NCBI GenBank assembly: GCA_030614245.1
Contig: JAUWKK010000228.1
Span: forward strand, 1-5,190
Source: Planctomycetota bacterium
GTDB taxonomy: Bacteria > Planctomycetota > PUPC01 > JABMSA01 > JAUWKK01
Direction of reading: 5' to 3'
DNA length: 5,190 nt
The notes below the pieces were generated by a model. The model searched no databases. It saw only the letters and a program-made list of their open reading frames with translations, and was not told the origin of the DNA. Shown one piece after another: positions 1 to 5,190 of the stretch (position 1 is the stretch's first letter; the number at the start of each line of letters is the position of its first letter). The translations under genes and the position numbers were made by a program.

Positions 1-783
1 ATAGTCGCGTTTTGCAGGTTTAACCCGCGTCCGGCCGGGTGCGGCACGCGAGACTCTGACGGTATCCTCGACTTCCAGTTCGATGTACACCTGCCCGTCG
101 ACCGTGAGCCCCACGGGCAGGGCAGGCGTCTCGTTGTGCATTTCCAGGCACTTGTCCCCGGAGACGACCAGCGGACGATTGCTGAGCGTATGCGGGCAAA
201 TCGGCGTAACGATGAACGCCTCGAGTTCAGGCTCGACAATTGGCCCGCCGGCCGACAGCGAATGCGCCGTCGAACCGACCGGCGTCGAGATTATCAGGCC
301 ATCACAATTATATGTCGTACCGTGCCTGCCGTCAACGGTCAATCGGAGCGAGATAACCCGCGATAGCGATCCGCGCGATATCACGACGTCGTTCAATGCC
401 CGATAGCGTCCGACCTCGCGCCCGCTGCGGATCACCCGGCAGTCGATCATCATCTGCTCGGCCACGCGGTACTCCCCGGACAGCAATCCGCCGACGTAGC
501 CGTCCAGTTCCGAGCCGTCATACGCGGCCAGGAAGCCGAGCTTGCCCAGATTGATGCCGACGATGGGAACGGGGTTCTCGCCCAGCCGCCGCGCAGCATT
601 AAGGATCGCACCGTCGCCGCCGAACACCATCGCCAGGTCAGCGCCAACTGCCGTCAGGTCGGCCGCCGGGTCGAGACCCGTCTTCAGTATCGTCGCCTTC
701 GATTTCAGCAGCGGCAGGGCCAGATCGATGAATTCTTTCACTTTCGGCTTGGCAGTATCGCCGATCAGGAGAATAGTCTGCAT
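1..783 (-). other. nadK: NAD kinase domain, C-terminus cut by window edge
   Basis: This half covers residues 633-893 of the fusion. NAD kinase phosphorylates NAD+ at the 2' position of its adenosine ribose to make NADP+, using ATP or polyphosphate. The domain starts with an intact first strand (MQTILLIGD). It continues with the GGDG motif in FGGDGAILNAAR (G687-G690), VVGINLGKLGFLA, the ALND motif (N763, D764), and the long signature DGLIISTPVGSTAHSLSAGG (793-812). It then has ICPHTLSNRPLVV and a VDGQ segment. Only the last few residues are outside the window. One deviation is His806, where the signature usually has Tyr (GSTAYS). The domain would stand as a normal-length enzyme on its own from ATG 781-783, so it may once have been, or may still partly be, independently translated. 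The family assignment is secure. Confidence 0.95.
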
Positions 784-2679
784 CTTGTGTATCCACTTGG
801 CGCAGGGGCGGTTCGCGAACCGCCCCGACTTTGCTTTGTCTTCAGCGGCATCCGCGATTCTCCGAGCTGAAAGCCCGACGCCGTCCAGCAGATCCAGCCG
901 TGGTCCGTGCTCGATGAACCTGTCCGGGATTTCCAGCCTCGTCACATCCGCCCGGCAGCCGGCCTCGTTGAGCGCCTCGATCACCGCCGAACCGAAGCCG
1001 CCCTGTATAGCTCCGTCGGCCACGGTGATGATCGGCCGTTCGGCCAGCGTCTCGAGCAGTTCGATGTCAATCGGCTTGGCGAACCGCGCATTGACGACGG
1101 CAGCCGATATTCCCCGCTTCTCGAGCATTTCAGCCGCCTCGAGGCAGCGCACCACCATTGCTCCGTATGCCCAGAGCACGACGTCTGAGCCGTCTCGGAG
1201 CACCTGCGCCTTGCCCAGTTCGATTGGCGCCTCGTCCATCGGCTCGGGCACGTTCTCGCGGGGGAACCGCAGTGCCGCCGGCCCGCCGAGCGCCAGGGCG
1301 AAATCGAGCATCGCGGCCAATTCCGGGCCATCCTTCGGCGCCATCAGCCGCATCTTGGGCAGATGCCGCAGATATGCGATGTCGAACACGCCATGATGCG
1401 TCGGCCCGTCGGCCCCGACAAGCCCTGCACGGTCGATCGCCAGCACTACGTTCGCCTGCTGAAGGCACAGTTCGTGGAAAACCTGGTCATACGCACGCTG
1501 GAGAAACGTCGAGTAGACCGCGAGTACCGGCCGGAGCCCGGCGGCCGCCAGCCCGCTCGCCAGCCCGAGTGCGTGCTGCTCGCATATCCCGACATCGAAG
1601 TGCCGATCCGGGAACTCCTCCGCAAATATCGCCGTCACGTCCGGCATCGCCGCGGTTATGGCGACGATCCGCCCGTCCAGACGTCCCAGTTCTACGAGCG
1701 CCTCGGCGAAAGTCCTGGTATAGGTCGGCCGCGCCGGTGACGGCTCGACGCGCCCCTTGCCGTTCCCCGCAGAGAGCGGCGACGCGCTGTGCAGGCGATG
1801 CGGATGCTCGACCGCCTCTGGGTGGCCGCGGCCCTTCTGCGTCACCACGTGCAGCAGCACCGGCTGGTTCAGCTCGCGCACGTCGCGCAGCATGTGAACG
1901 AGCGCATCGATGTCATGCCCGTCAACCGGGCCGAAGTACTTGAAACCGAGTTCCTCGAACATCGCACCGGATACCATCGACCGCCGCACCACCTCTTTCA
2001 GATGCTCCAGCACCGACGCCATCCGGTCGCCGAAGACCGGCAGGGCATCGAGGAAACGATGCACCTCGTGCTTCAGATCGCGGTATGCAGGCGCCGTGCG
2101 AACGCGGCTCAGGTACCTTCCCAAAGCGCCGACCGTGCCCGCGATGGACATCTCGTTGTCGTTGAGGACCACGAGGAGGCCCTTGCCCAAGTGGCCGGCG
2201 TTGTTGAGCGCCTCGAACGGCATTCCCGACGACATCGCACCATCGCCGATGCAGACGACTACGTTGCGCTTGCGGCCGACGAGCTTATCGCCGCTCACGA
2301 GACCGAGCGCGGTCGAGATAGCAGTGCCGCTGTGGCCGCATGTGAACGGATCGAACGGGCTCTCTTCGATGCTGGGAAAGCCGCTCAATCCGCCTTTAGT
2401 GCGAAGCGTGTCGAACTTCTCGCGCCTGCCGGTGAGCAGTTTGTGCGTGTAGGTCTGGTGGCCGACGTCCCAGACGAGCCGGTCGCGGGCGAAATCGTAG
2501 CAGTAGTGCAGCGCGAGCGTCAGTTCCACCGTGCCGAGGTTCGAGCCGAGATGGCCGCCGTTCTTCGCGACGACCTCGATGATGCGCTCGCGGATTTCCT
2601 CCGCCAGGGCCGGCAGGTCGTCCAATGGCAGCGCCCGCACGTCGGCAGGCGAATTGATGCTATCGAGAAACTCGCTCAA
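1..2679 (-). CDS. Dxs-NAD kinase fusion protein (3' end beyond window)
   Basis: One open frame of 893 codons begins at TTG (2677-2679) and reaches the left edge. I read every in-frame triplet and found no stop. Residues 1 to about 617 are a full-length Dxs. Residues 618-632 form a linker. Residues 633-893 are an NAD kinase lacking only its extreme C-terminus. TTG is chosen because a TGA (2680-2682) immediately precedes it in frame, a GGGGA element lies 7 nt upstream, and the following residues (SEFLDSINSPADVRAL) match the usual Dxs N-terminus. The product is probably a cytosolic bifunctional enzyme linking the first MEP-pathway step to NADP+ supply; that coupling is inferred. All key motifs of both enzymes are present, so neither half looks like a pseudogene. 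ispA lies 106 bp upstream on the same strand. A separate NAD kinase could also be made from the internal ATG at 781-783, although no strong ribosome site precedes it. A sequencing or assembly error that removed the dxs stop is the main alternative. Confidence 0.88.
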   Translation of the reverse strand, partial: MSEFLDSINSPADVRALPLDDLPALAEEIRERIIEVVAKNGGHLGSNLGTVELTLALHYCYDFARDRLVWDVGHQTYTHKLLTGRREKFDTLRTKGGLSGFPSIEESPFDPFTCGHSGTAISTALGLVSGDKLVGRKRNVVVCIGDGAMSSGMPFEALNNAGHLGKGLLVVLNDNEMSIAGTVGALGRYLSRVRTAPAYRDLKHEVHRFLDALPVFGDRMASVLEHLKEVVRRSMVSGAMFEELGFKYFGPVDGHDIDALVHMLRDVRELNQPVLLHVVTQKGRGHPEAVEHPHRLHSASPLSAGNGKGRVEPSPARPTYTRTFAEALVELGRLDGRIVAITAAMPDVTAIFAEEFPDRHFDVGICEQHALGLASGLAAAGLRPVLAVYSTFLQRAYDQVFHELCLQQANVVLAIDRAGLVGADGPTHHGVFDIAYLRHLPKMRLMAPKDGPELAAMLDFALALGGPAALRFPRENVPEPMDEAPIELGKAQVLRDGSDVVLWAYGAMVVRCLEAAEMLEKRGISAAVVNARFAKPIDIELLETLAERPIITVADGAIQGGFGSAVIEALNEAGCRADVTRLEIPDRFIEHGPRLDLLDGVGLSARRIADAAEDKAKSGRFANRPCAKWIHKMQTILLIGDTAKPKVKEFIDLALPLLKSKATILKTGLDPAADLTAVGADLAMVFGGDGAILNAARRLGENPVPIVGINLGKLGFLAAYDGSELDGYVGGLLSGEYRVAEQMMIDCRVIRSGREVGRYRALNDVVISRGSLSRVISLRLTVDGRHGTTYNCDGLIISTPVGSTAHSLSAGGPIVEPELEAFIVTPICPHTLSNRPLVVSGDKCLEMHNETPALPVGLTVDGQVYIELEVEDTVRVSRAAPGRTRVKPAKRDY
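784..2679 (-). other. dxs: Dxs domain: 1-deoxy-D-xylulose-5-phosphate synthase
   Basis: This half covers residues 1-632 of the fusion, and its length is normal for a stand-alone Dxs. The enzyme condenses pyruvate with glyceraldehyde 3-phosphate, using thiamine diphosphate and Mg2+, to give DXP and CO2; this is the entry step of the MEP isoprenoid pathway. Visible in order are CGHSGTAIS (H116), the ThDP/Mg motif GDGAM (145-149) closed by LNDNEMS (N175), YFGPVDGH (248-255), the catalytic glutamate in GICEQHA (E367), YSTFLQRAYDQV, and GLVGADGPTHHG (D424 to G430). The transketolase C-terminal domain ends around IPDRFIEHG (585-592). The spacing agrees with the family: E367 and H428 fall close to E. 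coli E370 and H431. A small deviation is KGRGHPEAVEHPHRLH where KGxGYxPAE is usual. The domain assignment is very secure. Confidence 0.97.
805..826. repeat. Perfect 22-bp palindrome inside the fusion linker
   Basis: The arm GGGGCGGTT, the centre CGCG and the exact inverse arm AACCGCCCC form a completely self-complementary 22-mer. On the coding strand it is read as GRFANRP (residues 619-625), between the last Dxs helix and the first NAD kinase strand. In mRNA it could form a 9-bp GC-rich stem with a 4-nt loop, 21 nt before the internal ATG. No T-run follows, so it is not a typical terminator. It looks like a dispersed palindromic element that entered a coding region in frame, comparable in kind to Rickettsia palindromic elements. 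I have the impression that GRFANRP-type peptides recur at such elements in other genomes, but cannot verify this here. No second copy was noticed in this window. Confidence 0.75.
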
Positions 2680-2686
2680 TCAGATA

Positions 2687-2691
2687 TCCCC
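2687..2691 (-). promoter_or_regulatory. Ribosome binding site supporting the TTG start
   Basis: The coding strand reads GGGGA, 7 nt upstream of the TTG start at 2677-2679. It is a partial Shine-Dalgarno match at good spacing. It matters because no ATG or GTG lies between the preceding in-frame TGA and this codon. Confidence 0.5.
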
Positions 2692-2785
2692 GAGTAGGCT
2701 TTCGGGTGCAATGGTCAACCGTCTTGGGTCGGCCGTGTTTCGACCACGTCCAAGCTCTGCTTGAACGTGCCAGCCGCCCTTGCTG

Positions 2786-3691
2786 CTAGCCCTTTCGTTC
2801 GACAATAAACCGTGCGAGCGAGGCCAACAGGCTGGCCCTCTGCCCGAAACGGTCGAGAGCGTGGATGGCGGATTCGACGAGTGCGCGGGCTTTCGCCTTC
2901 GCCTCGGCCATGCCGAAGAGCGCCGGATAGGTGAGCTTGGCCGCCGCTGCATCCTTGCCGGGCGTCTTGCCCAGCTCTTCGGCAGTGCCTTCCACGTCGA
3001 GGATGTCGTCCGCGACCTGAAACGCGAGGCCGATATCTTCGGCGTATCGCGTCAGCGCGTCGATGTCGGCGTCAGAAGCGTCGGCAGCTATCGCGCCGCA
3101 GCGGACGGCCGCGACGAAGGGCGGCACCGTCTTGTGCGTGTGGATGTAATGCAGCGTGCCTGCGGCGTCGGCCCGCCGGGCGGGTGCATTACTGCCAGAC
3201 GCTTCGATATCGACGACTTGCCCCCCTATTATCCCGCCGGTGCCGGACGCCCGGCCGATTTCCGCTATGAACCTCTTCGCCAGGCTCGGGTCGGCGACAT
3301 GTTCGACTATCACTATAAACGCATGCGTGAGCAGCGCATCGCCCGCCAGGATGGCCGCGGCCTCGTCGAACTGCTTGTGGCAGGTAGGACGGCCCCGGCG
3401 CAGGTCATCATCGTCGATTGCCGGCAGATCATCGTGTATCAGCGAATAAGTGTGTATCATCTCCAGGGCGCACGCCGGCGGCATTGCGAGATTCGCATCA
3501 CCGCCGCAGAGCTCGCACGTCCATAGCATCAGCGCCGGGCGGAGCCTCTTGCCCCCGGCGAATACGCTGTATCGCATAGCCTTGTGTATGCCGGTCGGAT
3601 ACGCGTCCTCCGGCGGCAGAAACCGCTCCAGCGCATCGTCGATCAGCTTGCGCGTCTCCGACAGCGTATCGAGAAGTTCGGCAAGCGGCAT
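2786..3691 (-). CDS. ispA: Farnesyl/geranylgeranyl diphosphate synthase (IspA family)
   Basis: This is a trans-type polyprenyl synthase of 301 residues from the chosen start. It condenses isopentenyl diphosphate with allylic diphosphates to make the C15 (possibly C20) precursor for quinones, carotenoids, hopanoids and lipid carriers. It contains GGKRLRP (46-52), the first Asp-rich motif DDLPAID (87-93) followed by DDDLRRG, GGQ (156-158) with D161, HKT (186-188), the second Asp-rich motif DDILD (228-232), and GKTPGKD. Tyr at the fifth position before the first motif is as in E. coli IspA and favours FPP; chain length remains uncertain. After HKT the protein has VPPF instead of the usual G-A-L-type residues. 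ATG 3689-3691 is preferred because CGGAG lies 9 nt before it; ATG 3725-3727 would add 12 residues but has no visible ribosome site. It is probably cotranscribed with dxs-nadK. Confidence 0.95.
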   Translation of the reverse strand: MPLAELLDTLSETRKLIDDALERFLPPEDAYPTGIHKAMRYSVFAGGKRLRPALMLWTCELCGGDANLAMPPACALEMIHTYSLIHDDLPAIDDDDLRRGRPTCHKQFDEAAAILAGDALLTHAFIVIVEHVADPSLAKRFIAEIGRASGTGGIIGGQVVDIEASGSNAPARRADAAGTLHYIHTHKTVPPFVAAVRCGAIAADASDADIDALTRYAEDIGLAFQVADDILDVEGTAEELGKTPGKDAAAAKLTYPALFGMAEAKAKARALVESAIHALDRFGQRASLLASLARFIVERKG

Positions 3692-3700
3692 TTCGAGCAT

Positions 3701-3705
3701 CTCCG
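3701..3705 (-). promoter_or_regulatory. Ribosome binding site that decides the ispA start
   Basis: The coding strand reads CGGAG here, 9 nt before ATG 3689-3691. It directly abuts ATG 3698-3700, so that codon is too close to use it. It also lies inside the longer reading from ATG 3725-3727. The element therefore argues for a 301-residue IspA. Confidence 0.5.
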
Positions 3706-3811
3706 TTACCGGAAGGAAGTGTACCATTAAGTGCGGTATATTGCAAGGTTGAGATGAGCGCGGGGGGCGTTCAGACGAGTTCCGCGAGTTTTTTCAGGAA
3801 AAACTGCAACT

Positions 3812-3931
3812 ATGCGCGTCTATTCTTGCTGTCCTGGATGCATAGGAAAGTTCAAGAAAGACGCCGCCAAGTATATCAAGCAGATGGAGGATAAGGGCAT
3901 AAAGCTGGCCGAAGCGCGGAAATCCAAATAG
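3812..3931 (+). CDS. Small CCxGC protein, YHS/TRASH-like half domain (39 aa)
   Basis: The ORF starts at ATG 3812 and stops at TAG 3929-3931. The N-terminal residues MRVYSCCPGCIGKFKKDAAK show the pattern V-Y-x-C-C-P-G-C-x-x-K-F-x-x-D-x-x-K-Y. This is typical of the second half of YHS or TRASH-like metal-binding domains, where an aromatic strand is followed by CCxxC and a lysine-rich helix. The rest is a charged Lys/Glu helix with no membrane segment or signal peptide. An AGGA element lies 12 nt upstream, rather far for a ribosome site. The first half of such domains (the usual CPVCG-like cysteine strand) is not encoded upstream in this frame, where a TGA occurs at 3755-3757. It could be a genuine mini-protein, perhaps a metal or redox carrier, or a remnant of a longer gene. 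It is divergent from ispA and convergent with the PEPCK gene. Function is not assigned. Confidence 0.55.
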   Translation: MRVYSCCPGCIGKFKKDAAKYIKQMEDKGIKLAEARKSK

Positions 3932-3967
3932 CGAGAAGTTGTGCCGCTAAAATGACTTCCGCTGGCC

Positions 3968-3998
3968 GGGGAATCCGGGTTTGTGCCGGGGCCTCCCC
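3968..3998. terminator. Possible hairpin terminator between convergent genes
   Basis: GGGGA (3968-3972) pairs with TCCCC (3994-3998), and CCGG (3975-3978) pairs with CCGG (3986-3989) around a 7-nt loop. A small internal loop separates the two stems. It abuts the PEPCK stop codon and lies 36 bp after the small plus-strand ORF, a natural place for a shared terminator. No T-run follows on either strand, so intrinsic termination is uncertain and it may only protect mRNA ends. Confidence 0.35.
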
Positions 3999-5190
3999 TC
4001 AGCAGAACTTCGACGGCTCGACGTAATCGCCGAACTTCGCCTGGGCATCGAGCAAGCGCTGCCGCTGCTCGACCAGCACCTTGAAGAAAACCTCAGGCGT
4101 ATCCTCTATATCGTTCGTATAGATATACTCGATCCGGTCGAGCTTCCGCAGGTTTTCCGGAATTCGGAGCGTAAACTGCTCGAAATACTGCGCTTCGGTA
4201 TACTCATCCTCGAGCACTTCCCCGAACAGTTCCCGCAGGTCTTCATATTTCGGAGTATAGCCCGTTGGGATGCGAATGGCGTCCATCTCGCCATGCACGC
4301 GGCGTTCCATCCACTTGAGCCACACGTACTTATCCTGCATGCCGTTCAGGTAGCCGCCGCCCTCGTTCTTGAGGAAATAGTTGACGCCGAAGATGATCGG
4401 CGGCTTCTCGACGCCCTTGATGAAATCCAGGTGGTTCCGGACGTATTTGCCGAGGGGAATGGCGACGAAATCGAGATTTGACATCGGCTGGAACGCCCGG
4501 ACGCCGAGCCGACCGAGAGTGGCGGCGGTCGTCTCCGATTCGAGACTTGCACCGAGCATTATCACGCCGTGTTCCCAGTCGAATGACTGCTGAACGGGCA
4601 CTGATGTATCGGAATCCCGCCCACCGTAGATTATGCCGCCGACGGGTACGCCGTCGGGATCATCGACTCGCTCGTCGCGGTTTGCAAGGGCATCCAGGGC
4701 CACCGTAAAGCGGGCGTTCTTGTGCGCCAGGTGGATCTCGTTGCCCATTTCATCGCTTTTGCCGTCGTGCCATTCGCCGGAATGGTTGATCCCGTGATCG
4801 GGCACCTCGCGGGTATCGCCCAGCCAGTATGGCACTCCGTCGCAGACCAGTATGTTCGAGATGATAACCTCGCCCGGCGACGACAGTACGTGCCAGATGA
4901 TCGGATCGTCCTTGGCATTGACGTTGCGGATGATGCCGAAAATGCCGGATTCGACGTTCGCCGAGCGGACTTCGCCGTCTATCTTGCGGAGATAGGCCAA
5001 GTCGTCGCCGACGATCGTCTCGCCGGGCACCATCGCGGTCGAGGTCTTGCCGCAGAAGCTCGGGAACGCGCCGGTGAAGTAAGTCTTGCGGCCGCCGGGG
5101 CCGTGAACGCCCATCACGAACATGTGCTCGGCCAGCCAGCCTTCCCTGTCCCCCTTGCGGATCGCCAGGCGGAATGCCAGCTTCTTGAAG
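3999..5190 (-). CDS. pckG: Phosphoenolpyruvate carboxykinase, GTP type (N-terminus beyond window)
   Basis: The 396 visible residues are the C-terminal two thirds of a protein that normally has about 600. The frame is open to the right edge, so the Met at 5121-5123 is internal. The enzyme converts oxaloacetate and GTP to phosphoenolpyruvate, GDP and CO2, a cytosolic step of gluconeogenesis or, in reverse, of anaplerosis. Numbering from the edge, a Lys-Lys pair (2-3) and WLAEHM (H22) match the metal-binding region. FPSFCGKTS (42-50) is the P-loop with its reactive cysteine, and GDDLAYL (61-67) is the second metal/nucleotide motif. IIYGGRDSD, FDWEHGV, GASLESETTAAT and FGVNYFLKN follow in family order. 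The P-loop FCGKTS differs from the common ACGKTN, and the segment after the NYF motif reads YLNGMQDKYVW where FLWPGFGEN is common. It is therefore a divergent subtype. The stop is TGA at 3999-4001, converging on the small ORF. Confidence 0.93.
   Translation of the reverse strand, partial: FKKLAFRLAIRKGDREGWLAEHMFVMGVHGPGGRKTYFTGAFPSFCGKTSTAMVPGETIVGDDLAYLRKIDGEVRSANVESGIFGIIRNVNAKDDPIIWHVLSSPGEVIISNILVCDGVPYWLGDTREVPDHGINHSGEWHDGKSDEMGNEIHLAHKNARFTVALDALANRDERVDDPDGVPVGGIIYGGRDSDTSVPVQQSFDWEHGVIMLGASLESETTAATLGRLGVRAFQPMSNLDFVAIPLGKYVRNHLDFIKGVEKPPIIFGVNYFLKNEGGGYLNGMQDKYVWLKWMERRVHGEMDAIRIPTGYTPKYEDLRELFGEVLEDEYTEAQYFEQFTLRIPENLRKLDRIEYIYTNDIEDTPEVFFKVLVEQRQRLLDAQAKFGDYVEPSKFC

Noticed and set aside
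805..826. Palindrome as an intrinsic terminator separating dxs from nadK
   Set aside because: No T-run follows it on the coding strand and the reading frame continues through it.
542..1396. 284-codon plus-strand ORF opposite the Dxs/NAD kinase junction
   Set aside because: Its composition is Ser/Arg/Ala-rich with no motif, and the minus-strand frame is clearly the coding one.
1789..2697. 302-codon plus-strand ORF
   Set aside because: It lies opposite the Dxs domain, whose catalytic motifs are complete. Its translation is rich in Arg, His and Ala with no recognisable domain, as expected for an antisense shadow in GC-rich DNA.
2713..2718. TTGACC on the minus strand, resembling a -35 box before dxs
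   Set aside because: The matching -10 position reads TACTCG, a poor match and only a few bases from the start codon. No promoter is called.
2680..2952. 90-codon minus-strand ORF ending next to the dxs start
   Set aside because: It overlaps the 3' end of ispA in another frame and has low-complexity Arg/Ser/Pro content; no family is recognisable.
2780..3526. 248-codon plus-strand ORF opposite ispA
   Set aside because: It is an antisense shadow; the minus strand encodes a full set of polyprenyl synthase motifs.
3737..3742. TATATT, resembling a -10 box for the small plus-strand ORF
   Set aside because: No -35-like hexamer lies at suitable spacing, and a single AT-rich hexamer is weak evidence.
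3754..3894. 46-codon plus-strand ORF beginning MSAGG
   Set aside because: It overlaps the CCPGC ORF in another frame, shows no recognisable motif, and the CCPGC frame better resembles a known protein pattern.
3981..4481. 166-codon plus-strand ORF opposite PEPCK
   Set aside because: It is an antisense shadow of the conserved PEPCK C-terminal region.

Overview
The window is GC-rich, densely coding bacterial DNA. It holds three protein genes on the minus strand and one very small candidate gene on the plus strand. The MEP-pathway enzyme Dxs shows it is bacterial. The phylum cannot be fixed from the sequence; the style of the genes gives only a loose impression of a Planctomycetota-like or uncultured lineage.

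Layout from left to right. Positions 1-2679 (minus) are one uninterrupted reading frame. It encodes a complete 1-deoxy-D-xylulose-5-phosphate synthase (Dxs) followed directly, in the same frame and with no stop codon, by an almost complete NAD kinase. The frame runs off the left edge. The junction contains a perfect 22-bp palindrome (805-826) that is translated as part of the inter-domain linker. Positions 2786-3691 (minus) encode an IspA-type farnesyl/geranylgeranyl diphosphate synthase. Positions 3692-3811 are a short non-coding gap. Positions 3812-3931 (plus) are a 39-codon ORF with a CCxGC motif resembling the second half of a YHS/TRASH-like metal-binding domain. A hairpin (3968-3998) lies between this ORF and the convergent GTP-type phosphoenolpyruvate carboxykinase gene (3999-5190, minus), whose N-terminal part lies beyond the right edge.

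How the genes fit together. ispA and dxs-nadK read in the same direction, 106 bp apart, and look like one isoprenoid unit. Dxs makes the first MEP-pathway intermediate from pyruvate and glyceraldehyde 3-phosphate. IspA condenses the final C5 units. NAD kinase makes the NADP(H) used by the next MEP enzyme, IspC. The order ispA, dxs, nadK recalls the Bacillus-type cluster in which tlyA lies between dxs and nadK. PEPCK is a separate gluconeogenic unit.

The main discovery candidate is the Dxs-NAD kinase fusion, and in particular a palindromic repeat sitting exactly at the point where the dxs stop codon would be expected.
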